NCBI GenBank assembly: GCA_030015575.1
Contig: CM057349.1
Coordinates: 259,341,077 to 259,405,076 of the forward strand
Direction: 5' to 3'
DNA length: 64,000 bases
DNA from: Agapanthus africanus
Lineage: Eukaryota; Streptophyta; Magnoliopsida; Asparagales; Amaryllidaceae
In this document: in pieces, positions 24,073-37,300 of the stretch
How the letters are laid out: every line of letters starts with the position of its first letter
Numbering within the stretch: position 1 is the stretch's first letter
Position numbers and translations under genes: made by a program
The notes under the pieces: generated by a model
What the model was told of the DNA's origin: nothing
The model's input: only the letters and a program-made list of their open reading frames with translations
The model's database searches: none

Positions 24073-25984
24073 TGTAAGTCGACGTTAGACACCCCACATG
24101 ATGCGGAGAGGCGGAATAGGTAAAACAATCATTTTGTTTAAACTAACATCGACTAATTTTACGGATCTTTGCTAAACCCTAACTAACAACAACATAGAAG
24201 TGATTAGCTACTATGAAAGATGATTATACCTAATGAATCAAGTCCTTATTATTCTCGTTGATCACCTCCTTGTCGGCCTCCTCGATGTGATAGAAGATCC
24301 ACTCGAGAGCTACTTCTCCAAGCTTTAACCTCTTACTTGAGGTAACTAGGTGGCTATGAGTTCTAATCAAAGCAACCTAGAGGATATAGAAGAGGATTAG
24401 GGATCTATTAGTCTTTCTAACCCTTGGATCTCAACACATGAGAGGTTAGGGTTAGTTCTTGAAGAGAGAGAGAGCTTGAGGAGAGAGAAGGTGTGAGTGA
24501 GAATGATCATGAATTATAGCTCATTTTAGAATATATATGAAGCATGATAATTATTAAAATGAATAACATAATAATAATATCAACCATGCTTCATTAACTC
24601 TCTTTGGGTGAATCATCTCATGAGTCATTAAGCAATAAATGCTTCATTAACTCATTTGATGAATCACACCATGAGTCACTAATCCATTTAATGCAAATTC
24701 CACCTAAGCCTCCAACTCATCAATCTTCTAGAAGCTTCTCGACTAATTATGAGAATACCCCTCCCATCCGTGAAAACACGTGAGACTGTATAAATCCAAT
24801 AATCCAATACTAGAATCTGGCTTAAACCAAATCCTGCTAGTATAAACTGTCCGAACATCGTACGTGCGTAAAAACACGTATGTGTCCGAACCCTGTCGTA
24901 AAACCATAAGACCTCTATATCGTTTCGCGTGAAGCAGGGAAACTCTCTGTGTGGGAATCTAAAGACTCGACACTTACGTTGGCAGTGGGTTTAACCACAG
25001 GCCGCAAGAGGTATTAGCTGTACGTAACGGTCCCCAGGTAGATGTCGATAAGAAGGCCGATGAGGAAACCCATTCGAACTCCTACTGAGCCTGATGTGAC
25101 AATCTCCATACAGTCCGGTCTGTTCGTCTAAGACTATCGCATATCGGGCCTAGGGGCGGCAAGCGTCAGTCCCCTAAAAGGCAGTATAAGTCGTGTCGGA
25201 GCGAAGCCCATTACACCTTGAGAAGCTACTGGAAATCCTACCAGTAAATCTCGTTTGCCCTAGCCAGGGACTTTGCGTAATGGCTCTCCAAACACAGCGC
25301 GATATCAACTCCCAATACCGGGAGAGACGAATCCTATCAAACCGCCACTGCCTCCAAGTGCTTCGGGACTGCAACCAACTGCTACCTGTTTGCACGACTC
25401 CTTTGAGCCGTGGTAGGATAGCAATCTAAGAACAGTGGGAACACACTCGAGACGAAGCAGCAGTGTCAAGTCTGCGGACTATGCTGTACTCTTGTCACCT
25501 GGAAACTGTTAACTCACGACGGGTATAGTACCAACCAACAGTTCCCTGCGAGTCCTGTCCGATGTACCCGTAACCTAATGAGCACCTGTATATTATCTCC
25601 AGTACAACGTACTAATGGCTGTGGGACAGACCATTTCCCCTAATGGGATGAGAAGCGTACACACTAGTCTACTCCGGAGTATCGATGCCCTGTCTCGATA
25701 ATCCTATGACTAGGGACCTGAAAAAGGTTGTGCTTGTAGACTACCCAGCCCCCACTAGTGTGACTGCCATCACAACGCTGATAGTCAAGCAAGATCCTAA
25801 GGGCTCTATCAATATGTATTGTCGATATGCTAACATATACACACATTAAGATAGATACAAACCAAGTAGCGTACTACCATGTTTAGCAAGACTGTTAATA
25901 TAACTGTGAATATCCCAAGCTTCCATTAAGTAATATACAAGCTAATATCATACAATAATGGCCCCTAGGGCATATACACTAACA
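24073..25984 (-). mobile_element. Solo LTR S of the E family
   Basis: A single 1912-bp LTR, closely similar to both LTRs of E, with flanking GGATC duplications at 24068-24072 and 25985-25989 and no internal sequence. It arose by insertion of an E-family element into the D LTR followed by LTR-LTR recombination, the usual origin of solo LTRs. Confidence 0.95.
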
Positions 25985-26130
25985 GGATCATCCATCGCCC
26001 ATCATATGGGTCGAGAAGCGTATACGCTAGTCTACTGTGGAGTATTGATGCCCTGTCTCGATACTCCCTCGTCTAGGAACAGTTATAGGATGTACTTTTT
26101 AACTACCCTGGCCTCACTAGTATAATCTTC

Positions 26131-28043
26131 TATTAGTTATGTATATGCCCTAGAGGCCATTGTTGTACATATGATGTATATTATGATGGATGCTTGGATA
26201 TATATAGAGATGACTTTCTTGCTCGTCATGATAGTATGCTATTTGATTTTCCTTTATCTTAACATGTTGACTTGTAATGGTTTACTGTCTTCCTCTCAAT
26301 GTTGATAAAGCCCCTAGGATCTTTACTCGACTACTGGGACTATGATGAGATCATACTAGTGGGGACATGGTAGTCGATGAGTACATCCTATAACTGTTCC
26401 TAGTCGAGGGTATATGGAGACAGGGCATCAATACTCCACAGTAGACTAGCGTATACGCATCTTGACCCATATGATGGGCGATGGATGATCCCATATCCAT
26501 CGGTGTTTGACATCAAGGATGGTGTACGGGTGCTCAGTGGAGACTGGGTACACTGGACGGACTCGCCGAGAACTCCCAGATAGTGATATACCACACGTCA
26601 GATGGCAGTTCTCCGGTGACACTGGTACAGGGTAGTCTGTAGACCCGAGATCGTAATAGAGTCTTGTGTGATTCCCACTGTGCTTTGATTTCCACCTTAC
26701 CACGTCCAAGAGGGCATGCAAAACGGTGGCTTTTGGGTACAGTCCCGAATCACATGGAGGCAATGAGCAATAGGAGGGGATTCGTCTCTCCCGGTATAGG
26801 GAGTTGATGTTGTGCTGTGTTCGATTTGCTATAACTGGAAGTCCCTGGCCAGGGCTGATATAGAGATTTACTGGTAAGTGTTACCAGTAGTTTCTCGACC
26901 CGTTATGAGCCACACATCGACACGACTTATCGGTTACTGGGGTCTGACGTATACTACCCCTAGACTTGATATGCGACATATCAGACGAAGAGACCGGCCT
27001 GTACGGGTATGTTAGTGATATACCCTAGACTTGATCATCACCTGCTACCGGCGTATTGACGATTCTTTAGAGTCCTACACAGAGGTTTCTTGGCTCAGGC
27101 AAAATAGAGTAGGGGCACATATGTGATATGTGCAGGACCGAGGATAATGCGATATGAGATACCGTATTATATTCTCACGATATTTAGATATGAACCGGGT
27201 CATCGGATCAAGTGTTGATTCGATGAATCGGTATATGATATATTAGTCGGTTATATTTGATATAGCCGGATTGTCGGATCAAGTGTTGATTCGATGATTT
27301 AGTGTATAATAATATATATGATATATTGTATTGCATTATCTAATAATGGCTCGCTTTATTATTTCATTTTCATACCGGATAATACATTACTATATATGCG
27401 ATATATGTTAATTGTATTATTTTCTTTTGTTGCAAATATATAATATATATGTGATATATATTATTGTGACATGATATGATTAATAATGGAACATGTTTAG
27501 TAGAGATTAAACAAGGTTAGGGCTTGATTAGGGTTAGCTCCTTCTTGCACCATCTAGAAGCTTTCCTTTTGTCAAGTGTAAGATATTATGGTTGATATTA
27601 TCTTATGACTCATTCTTTAACCTAACCAAACCCTAGCCCTAGTTTATTCTCTACAAAGGTTAACCTTGTCATCCTTGACCATGGTTCCATGATCAATCAT
27701 ATATTCTTTTCTATTATTCATCACAAAAGGATTAACTCTTTTTCCATCATCGGAGAAACGGAACACTACAAGCTAGCATGGATCGTTCGAGTCGTGGAGC
27801 CTCTCTTGAGTCCGGGAGATCGTGGATCGGGGCGAAGGGACTTCTACTCGGAGCTTATGAAGCGAAGGAGCGGACTACAAAGGTTGTAATCCCTCACACT
27901 TATTAGTAAAGATGTTTACTTGAATGTTAAACCCTAATAATCTAGCAAAGATCCCGGCTTTGGGTTGTTCGGCACGTCTAAAATTTTATTCGGGCATGTT
28001 TGATGCCTTATGAACCCTCACAAGAGTGCCTAGGAACCCTACA
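26131..28043 (+). repeat. 5' LTR of Copia element B
   Basis: The LTR is 1913 bp and ends CCCTACA. The TATA box seen in the 3' copy (TATAAAAGG) reads TCACAAAAGG here at 27721-27730, so the promoter that would drive the genomic RNA is damaged. Confidence 0.92.
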
Positions 28044-28044
28044 G

Positions 28045-28057
28045 TGGTATCAGAGCC
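28045..28057 (+). other. Primer-binding site of element B
   Basis: TGGTATCAGAGCC, complementary to initiator tRNA-Met, one base after the LTR. Confidence 0.94.
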
Positions 28058-30474
28058 TAGCTAGAGCATTAGGCGACGTGTTTACGAAGTTAAAACTCCG
28101 AACGAACTCCGATACAACAATTTGAACCCCTCTCTGGACTTTTTCTAAAAACTGTGATTTTTCTGTATTAAAAATACCTAAAAATAACAGCAGAGAATTA
28201 GAAGAATAACAGTGAAATACGACAGGCTAAATCGTAGGTACTGCCGCAGAACCGCGGCTAATCCTTGCTTGGGCCGCGGATCCGCGGCCGTACAGTGAAG
28301 TTTGACTTTTTGTTTTGCACGGTTATGACCGTCTCTGTTAGTGATAATTTCTGGGTATTTTTTATATGACACAAGTGTTGAGTGTTCTAGTGTTTATTTT
28401 GTAATCGTAGATTCGATCGGAATATTTAATTTCGTTTTTATTTCCGGATATTTAGAAACTGTTAAAATGTTCGAACGGATATCATTAAACTCACTTTTTC
28501 CCGGCATGAAAAACATTCAAGTGTTGAATTTTTATCGGGTTTAAATCTTACGGAAAAATGTGCAAGTAACGCGGTGGACCCTCTAGAAGAACACAAACCT
28601 TAACTTGATTATGTGACCGTCTTGAACTGCCTCTAAACCTTAGGGTTTGGGGCAGTACGGCGTGCCACATGTGAGGCGTTGGCTTGACCCTTCAATGGCT
28701 GGATCATCGGTACCGTGACAGTTTCTGGGATTATTTGAACTCCGCTCAAGTGTTGAGCTATTTAGGAAATTTTGGGTATTTGATTATCTGTTCGGAAAGT
28801 TTAATACTGTCTATTTATCTGGAATGTGATACAATATGTGGAATTCATACAGTTAGGCATGAAATGCGAAGTATGTGATATTTCGGATTCAGATGTCTAA
28901 AGTGATTGTGGATTCCAAATGTTGTAGTTTTACAATTTCTTTTCTGTGACTGTAAGTGTAGTATGTAGTTGTATTGCCGGTCTTCGTTGCTATACATCTA
29001 CGACGATCGGTGTATGCATACTTACTTACGTTGATGATATGTGATATTATGTGTTGCTGTGATATGTTATATTGGATCGTCGTGTTCTGAATAGCCGGGG
29101 GTTTTATGTGAGATGAGGGTTTTTATTTTCATTCATGTAAAATTCATTTGTATGTAATATTCTTTTATTGGGGCACTTCCGGGATGAGGTTGATGTCACC
29201 AGTGTATATTATTTACTTTTCCGCATTAGGTAGACCCAAGGAGGGGAGCATAAGTAACCGGGTTGTAGGGTCCAGTGGGAGGCCATCTCGAGGAGTCGAG
29301 ATCGGGTCTCCTAACCCTAGAACTGGCAGTGTTACTTGCCGCTCTCGTAGGGGTCTAGAGATATGGGTTTGGCTATTCATCACGACCGTAGAATCCGTGT
29401 TTTATACCGGCTCGTATCAAAAACACGGACATCCTACTATATCCAATATTTCATATATGTTCTTCTGCTGCAATGTTCTGTGATGAGATCATATTACTGC
29501 CTGAGACGAATGCTTATACTATATATATATGCTGATATATAAATATTACTGCTTTCGTTTCTTCTTTGATACTTAGGAAGCATAAGCTGATTGGATTTAT
29601 TAATGAGATTAATAAAAGAAAAGAAACCTAATAAGATATTGTAGAATCAAAACTTTATAAAAAGGGTAGCTACAGTTTTGCTTTGCATAGCGGTATATAT
29701 GATATACCCTGCACCTTATTCGATGAGGAAAGATCCGAGATCCCTTCACCGGGAGTGACCTCTTTAGCGAAACTGGCAGATGCTACAAACTCGCGGTTTA
29801 GTTTTTGACAGCTTCTATAGTCTTGCTTTGCCCAGCGGTATATATGATATACCCTGCACCTTATTTGATGAGAAAGAGCCGAGATCCCTTCACCGGGAGT
29901 GACCTCTTTAGCGAAACTGGCAGATGCTACAAACTCGCGGTTTAGTTTTTGACAGCTTCTATAGTCTTGCTTTGCACAGCGGTATATATGATATACCCTG
30001 CACCTTATTCGATGGGGAAAGAGCCGAGATCCCTTCACCGGGAGTGACCTCTTTAGCGAAACTAGAAAAAGCCTAAAAAACTCTCCTTTTTCAAAAACAC
30101 TCGATTCTACGACAATATCAAGTTCATTACGTAATAGGTTTTTTGAAAAACCTTTCGTAGCCCTCCGTCATTTCAGATAAATCCTACTTAGTATTCGTGC
30201 TGCGTTTGTTGACCTTGTCAAGGCACAGTGTGCGATAGCTAATTAGTGTTTATCTGCTAAAACATGAGATGTTATTGGATTAGGGTATTCGTACAGCCTT
30301 GTTGACCTTGTCAAGGGTCATGCGGGTGGGTTTAATTCAATCGGGAAATGACGGGTTGAACTTGACTTGCGATTTATGGTTTGTTGACCTTATCAAGGTC
30401 ATAGATCGCTAAGGGCAAAATATTATCGGGAATTTCGAGTGTTGAAATTTGCAATGAGATTGCATACCTCCTAT
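28058..30474 (+). other. Untranslated leader of element B (left part)
   Basis: No coding frame of note. It contains an 18-bp palindrome GGCCGCGGATCCGCGGCC (28272-28289), a long-range stem (AAGTAAC 29252-29258 with GTTACTT 29331-29337), the CGTAGGGGTCTAG box (29346-29358), three tandem units (29692-30060) and three TTGACCTTGTCAAGG-type hairpins (30208, 30301, 30383). The 18-nt box present in the other leaders is missing, apparently through a deletion of about 130 bp near 29535. The leader resumes at 42755 after element G and ends at the ATG at 43123. Confidence 0.72.
29692..30060 (+). repeat. Three tandem hairpin units of about 144 nt in the leader of B
   Basis: Units begin at 29692, 29837 and 29981; the third is partial. 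Each opens with GGTATATATGATATACC, a perfect 7-bp hairpin with a 3-nt loop, and continues to AAAGAG...TCCC-loop-GGGA...CTCTTT. The units are nearly identical to each other, suggesting recent duplication inside the element. Confidence 0.75.
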
Positions 30475-31990
30475 GAGATTGTAGCGTCTTGAAAAGTCGT
30501 TTTGGTGTTTTCCTGAAATTCGGTGAAAATTCGGTATTTTTCCGAAAACCGTCTTTCTCGATATTTTGCAGTTTAGGGCTAATTATACCTAAAATTGATA
30601 GGTAATTGCTTGTTTTTAGTAGCTAATGAGTTATTTATAAAATTTTGGTCATTTAAAAAATTTTCCCTATTTTTCAATTGTTTAATATTATTTTAAGCCG
30701 GTAAGAAAATACATTAAATAAGCGATAAATACAAATTTTTCCGGGCTAATTTTAATCTCTAAAATTATGATAATTATAATCTAGTGATAAAATGAATTTT
30801 TATCAATTTATTTTGATTTTTAACAAATTTTTATGTTATGAAACGAATTTATTGAATTTTGGGCTAAAACTTGCAAATTTTGAGTTGTAGGGGGCCTTTT
30901 TGCATAAAATTTCTTTTGTAAAACCCCTCTATCTTTTTTCTCAGCCCTAGGACAGCCCCACCTTGGCCAAGACCAGAAATTTCTGGCCTCTCTTTTCCTT
31001 GGTTGCTTCTTGAGTTGTTTTGTTAGTTTATGGATTTAATTTTAAATATAATGGTTAAAATATGATACATTGACTTTGGAAACTTGAACCAAGACTTTTC
31101 CCCACTTGCCCACACCCTCCCCCTTACCTCCTCTGGCCGAAACTGAACCCCCCTCTTCTTCCTCTCTTTTCTTTTCATTTTTCTTCAAATTTCATCAAAA
31201 AACCACATCAAAATCCATAGTTTATTCAAAAATCCATACAAAATCCTTATGCTATCATTTTCCTTAGCCATTCTTGCTTGGATCTTGGTGTTTGAGGCCA
31301 TCATTTGGAGGAAACTTTCTTGCTTGATCCATTGATCAAGAGGTATAATTCCTATCATGTTAAATTCTTTGTTTAAGTGCTTATGTTTTATGGTTTAGTG
31401 TTAATTTAGTGTAGTTTAATCTAGTTTTCTTAGATTTTGTTTGAAAATTCTAACTAGGGTTTGAAAGCCATAATAGTTAATTAAGTTATTTTATAGTTAA
31501 TCTAGTTGTTAATGACTAATCTATATAGTTACCTTGTTGTTATAGCTTTCAATTTTGCTAAATTAGTTAATTTTAGAAGGGTGGAATTGTTGTTTTGAAA
31601 TTTCAAGAGAGGGTTTATGTTGGTATTGGTTTGTGAAGCTTGATTAGTGAGTGGATTAAGTTTTTGAAAGCATTATTTAAGTGATTAAACCTAATTTGCT
31701 ATCTAGTGTTTTGCTAACCTTAATCTAAGTGGTTAATTTGCTTAGTAGGCTAAAATATAGTGTTAAATTAAGGTTTTTCATATATAGTTTGGTTTATGTT
31801 TGCTAAGTACAAAAATCAAGAGAAGGTTTTGTTATGTAAATTAGTTTTTTTTTTAAGCTTAGTTAATGGTTTAGAAATTGTGTATTGGCTAGCTATTTGG
31901 TTAGTTTGGATGTTGGTGTTGGGTGGTGTTGACTTTGTCGCTAAATTGTCGATGTTTGCATCATATTGCAATTTCTGCTTACTAGATTTT

Positions 31991-31998
31991 TATAAAAG
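31991..31998 (+). promoter_or_regulatory. TATA-box candidate in the 5' LTR of G
   Basis: TATAAAAG about 340 nt before the splice-like donor. The same sequence is at 40617-40624 in the 3' LTR. A weaker candidate, GATATAAAT, lies near 32239. Confidence 0.4.
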
Positions 31999-32330
31999 TT
32001 ATGTGATGAATTAATTGTGGCATCTTGATGATTGTATGGCTTGTCCTACGACTTTTAGGATGCGTGAGTGCGGTTTTTGGGTAGTCGGGTTTTAGTTTTG
32101 CCGGGTGACCCAAATCGGCGTTTTTGGCAGTTTTTGCGATTTTCGCGTGTGTCCGCGCACTTTGTGCACGTTGTACCCAGCTAGCGAACTTTAGTAGTTT
32201 CGTTGGGGTTTTGCGTCGTTCTTGATACGTAACCTTATATTTGATATAAATTCCAGGTTCGGTCGCGGAGACGTCAGACGCGGCGCGAAAGGGAAAGGCG
32301 GTGATCGGACACAGCTAGCCAGGAATCCCG

Positions 32331-33492
32331 GTGAGTAGATTTAACATCTACGGGGGACGATCGTTTGGATGGCGCAAGTCGCCCGATAGATTTAGTAAAC
32401 TGAAAATAAAATAGTAAACTGGATAACCACTTGTGACATTAGAATAATAATACTGGCATGATAATTGCTGCAATTAGATCAATAGGTTATACCCATATAC
32501 GCAAACTCAATTGTAGGACACATGCACCATTACCAGGTTTTTATATGCAGCACGAGCACTATTCATGTTTACACACACACCCTGGTAATTGCCATGCCAC
32601 CACACTAGATAACCTTTAATTTAAACCTTTTACTAATTGATACTTAAATTGTGCTATTTCCTTAAAATGAAACCGTAGGATTGCTATTCATGTGCATGTA
32701 CTTCATCATATTCATTGTTCATGCTTAATACATTAATCACACATCGCAACTTGATTATTGATATCATACGCATTCATTAGCATTGATATATGCACTTATG
32801 AGGATTTCTTGAGATTTTATGATATTGCTGGATTTCAGGGGAAAGCCGCAAAATTTCCAAACTTATGATATTTTTAAAACATGTAAATTGCGGTTTTCTA
32901 GTGATGTAAGTGTCGTCCACCATGAGTTTGCTGTGGATTTGGAAATCCGTGTCGAGGAGTGGAGGAACCGGCACGGGTACATGGTGGGCCCGGTAAGGTA
33001 CCCCGGGGCAAGAGGAATGTGGTGATGACGTTGAGCCTGGCAGGGGACGGATTACCTACCGGTGACTGTTTGGGACGGCGGATATCCAGAGGATACCGAT
33101 CGTGGCCGCTAGATGATGAGATATTGATATTTGAAATGGGTCAGCCGGACGGCTGAGGCCAGAGATACATTTATGAGATTTGAGACAGCTTTTGGGTGTC
33201 GTTGCTGGACACCGATTTTCGTCGATTCATTGACATTATGCTGGCATTCTAAAAGAGTTTCAAAAACAAAAAGAGATAAAATATTTCTTATATATACCTA
33301 TTGAGACCTCAGATTTTCATGTTGCATGCATATTAGTACACTGATGTTATATACACACCTGCTAGTGCATCCAGTCATACCTGTATTTTAGATGCTAGGA
33401 TGCTTGTGTGCATGCATACGATAGCCTTTGTAGATGTTATTTATTACTCACGAGTTGGCAACTCACCCCCGTTGTGCCACAGTCTTTTGCAG
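32331..33492 (+). other. Candidate intron in the 5' LTR transcript of G
   Basis: CCCG|GTGAGTAGATTT is a consensus plant donor and CAGTCTTTTGCAG|GT a consensus acceptor with a pyrimidine-rich approach. They bound 1162 bp downstream of the TATA candidate and upstream of the primer site. Splicing would shorten the leader by more than 1 kb but leave the primer site and coding frame intact. The same pair is at 40957 and 42118 in the 3' LTR. This is inference from sequence; chance matches are possible. Confidence 0.35.
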
Positions 33493-34127
33493 GTCCGCTC
33501 CGTCAGTTCAGTAGCGGCGGGCGCACTTGTCTTTTGCCTCTTTTGCCTGAGCTCGAGATTTGCTCATAGGTGGGTTATGTTATTTTTTTTGTACCACTTG
33601 TATATTCTTGTATATTCTTGTATCTAGTGTACTCCATCTACTGTTCTACCAGATTATTGTATATTGACCTAGAGATGAGACTGTGAGGTTTGTGGATTTT
33701 ATACTGTATTTGGGGTCGAGCTCACTTGAGCCGACATGCTACTTTTTCATGCTTCCTTATGCTTTATTATGCTTGTTGTCATTTACATTGCGTGGGATTT
33801 GTGACCGCCGTATGGCGAAGAGCTAGCTCCCGCTTGGGGATGCCCTATTTTGTGGATTCATGTATATATCTTGTTGTACCCATTTTTGGGGGCCAGTATT
33901 TACAAAGGAGACTCTGCCGAAATTTCGGAAAAATTAGTATTGTTTTTAAAAGGGGTTTTATATGACTTATTTGATAAGCTTGCTTTCAAATGTTTGGGTT
34001 TTCTTCACTCTTTTGCTTAATTGGTTTTGTTTTCTGGGCTTTGGCTTACTTATTTTACGGACGCCTTTAGACGTTTCGTAAACTTAAGTGCCAGTCACGT
34101 TCCGTACCCTGCGGGTCGTGACAAAGT

Positions 34128-34139
34128 TGGTATCAGAGC
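34128..34139 (+). other. Primer-binding site of element G
   Basis: TGGTATCAGAGC, complementary to initiator tRNA-Met, four bases after the LTR. Confidence 0.95.
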
Positions 34140-34360
34140 GATAGGTTTTACCTTTGTGAGTGTAGGATGACCCTTGGTAGATGGAGTAAGTGACTTAAGA
34201 AGCGTAACGTACCGTGCGTATGTCCGCGGCATACTTACGATACGGTACTCCGCCTAAGTGACTTTAGGATATACTTGCTTGGAAAATTCCTTCTTCAATT
34301 CCGTGTATCCTATGATCCTATTGCACTGTTCTTACTATCCGTTTTCCTGTAACAGCCACT

Positions 34361-37300
34361 ATGCCGCCGAAGGCTACGAGGGCACAGAGGGCTGCCGCCA
34401 GAGACGAGATTCGAGCTGGCTCATCCGAGACTAGGACTGAGCAGGATGGTATGCCTACGCCACAGGGACAGACCGATCCACCTTCCCCAGGCCGTATGGA
34501 TAGGCTCGAGACGGGTATGGAGGAGTTGCGACAGATGATGGGAGGCATGCAGGAGCTGCGTCAGATGGTAGGATCCCTAGTTGCAGCCAGTCGTACACCG
34601 AGACAGGATGACGTACCTACTACATCACAGACGACCATGATACCTGCTCCTACTACTACCATTGTGTCCATTCCGGTTTCACTACAGGACTTCATGAGGC
34701 TGAGACCTCCAGTATTCACCGGCACCGAGGCAGCGGAGGACCCACAGACGTTCCTTGACAGTTTAGCCAGGATCTGCCGTTCGCTGAGATGTTCGGATGA
34801 TCGATGGGTAGAGCTTGCGAGTTTCCGACTAGAGGGTCTCGCGCAGACATGGTGGGAGTCAGTCTTGAGAGGTCGAGCTGCAGATCTACCGCCCATGACT
34901 TGGGCCGAGTTTACAGCGGTCTTTCTAGCCCGTTTCCTTCCAGAGAGCGTTCGTGACGCCAGAGCTCGCAGTTTCGAGGCCTTAGTCAAGACACCTGGGA
35001 TGACGGTGTCTGAGTATGACATCCAGTTTACACAGTTGTCCCGATATGCTCAGTATTTGGTGGATACCGAGGAGAAGATGGTGAAGAGGTTCGTACAGGG
35101 ACTTGATGCCCAGCTATATCTTGCCATTGGCGCCCAGCACTACGACACTTATTCAGCTGCTATGGATACTGCATTGCGGATGGAGGCACGCATATCGCGG
35201 ACTTCGGCCGTTTCTGGGCCGAAGAGGATGCGCACCGATGTACCGCCTCAGAGGCAGCGCGCCAGATTCTTTCCGAGAGATAGGCCTGGCAGAGGATTTG
35301 GACGGGGACAGTTATATGGTTCTTATTCCCAGGGGCAGCAGCCGTCGCCAGGATGTTTTGGGTGCGGGAGTTTGCACCATCTTGTCAGAGACTGCCCGGT
35401 GAGACGACAGGGAGCAGCGACAGTTCCGCACGTGACCCTACCACCATCACCACCCCCTCCTCAGAGAGCCCTACTTCCTACCCCAGGCGATGCTCCACGC
35501 CAGCTAGGTGCACCCAGAGGCCGTGGACGCGGCGGTCCTGTTCAGAGAGGACGAGGAGGCAGAGGCCGAGGTCGAGGTCAGCCCGCTATCGGTGGAGGAC
35601 AGGCCCGAGTTTTTGCTTTGACACCGCAGGATGCGCAGGCATCCAGTGCCGTCGTGACAGGTACCTTGCCAGTTTGTTCTTTCGACGCACGGGTATTATT
35701 CGACCCAGGTTCTACACATTCGTACGTCTCTACACACTTTGCACCGATGTTGGGCCGTGAGTCGTCGTCGTTAGATCAGCCGCTTGTTGTTGTTACTCCG
35801 GTAGGTGAGTCGTTTGTCGCTCGGTTTGTATTTCGTTTGTGTTCCGTTCGTATCGGGGAGAGGGATTCATCAGTTGATTTGATACTCCTCGATACGTTGG
35901 ACTTTGATGTGTTTCTGGGCATGGATTGGCTAGCCACTTGTTATGCTTCGGTGGACTGCCGTGAGAAGGCAGTCAGATTTAGCTTTCCGGGAGAGCCAGT
36001 CCTTGTTATTCAGGGAGACCGTAGTGTCGCCCTTCCCAGCTTAATTTCGTCTCTTCGCGCTGGTCAGCTCTTGCGGAAGGGATGTCAGGGATTCTTAGCG
36101 TTTGTTTGTGATACTCGAGCTGCAGATGTTCCGTTGGACCGGGTCCCGGTAGTTTGTGAGTTCCCTGATGTTTTCCCTGATGAGCTACCCGGGCTACCGC
36201 CTGAGCGCGATGTTGAGTTCTGCATTGATTTGATTCCCGGTTCGGGGCCTATTTCTATACCGCCTTATCGGATGGCCCCGGCAGAGCTTCGAGAGCTGAA
36301 GGAGCAGTTGCAGGATTTGTTAGTTAAGGGGCTCATTCGACCGAGTGTTTCTCCGTGGGGTGCTCCGGTCCTGTTTGTCAAGAAGAAGGATGGAAGTTTG
36401 CGCTTATGTATCGACTACCGCCAGCTGAACAAAGTTACCGTTCGGAACAGATATCCGTTGCCGCGCATTGATGATTTGTTCGACCAGCTTCAGGGTGCGG
36501 GGTATTTTTCGAGGATCGACTTGCGATCAGGATACCATCAGCTGCGAGTTCGACAGGAGGATATACCGAGGACAGCTTTCCGTACACGCTATGGCCACTA
36601 CGAGTTTTTGGTGATGTCGTTCGGACTCACCAACGCCCCAGCAGCATTCATGGATTTGATGAACCGTACATTCAGGCCGTATCTTGACTTGTTCATCATC
36701 GTGTTTATCGACGATATCTTGGTGTACTCCCGGAGCAGAGAGGAGCACGAGCAGCACTTGCGGATTACGTTACAGACTCCGAGGGAGCACCAGCTGTTCG
36801 CGAAGTTCTCCAAGTGTGCTTTCTGGCTGGACAGCGTCGGATTCTTGGGTCACGTGGTTACGAGAGACGGCATTTGTGTGGACCCGAAGAAGATTGAGGC
36901 TGTTCAGCAGTGGCCCCGACCTACATCGGTTACTGAGATCCGTAGTTTTCTAGGCTTGGCGGGCTACTACAGGCGTTTTGTTCAGGACTTCTCCCGTATA
37001 GCTGCACCGTTGACCGGTTTGACCCGGAAGGGAGTTCCTTTCGTCTGGACGGAGGAGTGCGAGCGCAGTTTTCAGCAGCTGCGGACATGTTTGACTACGG
37101 CGCCGGTATTATCTTTACCTTCGGGATCAGGCGGATTTGTTGTCTACTGTGATGCTTCGCGAGTGGGATTAGGATGCGTTTTGATGCAGCATGGCCGGGT
37201 GATCGCTTATGCTTCTCGGCAGTTGAAGAAGCATGAACAGAACTACCCCACTCATGATTTGGAGATGGCTGCAGTGGTCTTTGCACTGAAAATTTGGCGA

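Larger units (their letters stand above)
30480..34123 (+). repeat. 5' LTR of element G
   Basis: The LTR begins TGTAGCGTCTTG and ends GTCGTGACA. It is AT-rich in the first 1.5 kb. It contains a TATA candidate (31991-31998), a splice-like pair (32331, 33492) and no frame above 92 codons. The small frames at 31796-32014, 32819-33025 and 33690-33965 recur in the other LTR only because the LTRs are identical. Confidence 0.97.

Noticed and set aside
29686-30060. Regularly spaced repeats resembling a CRISPR array
   Set aside because: Units of about 144 nt are contiguous copies with no unique spacers, in a plant retrotransposon leader.
32777-33965. Small frames repeated at 32.8-34.0 kb and 41.4-42.6 kb that looked like a conserved duplicated gene
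   Set aside because: The duplication is simply the two nearly identical LTRs of G; the frames are short and have no recognisable domain.
34561-35022. A 153-codon frame on the minus strand of G
   Set aside because: It is the antisense shadow of gag.
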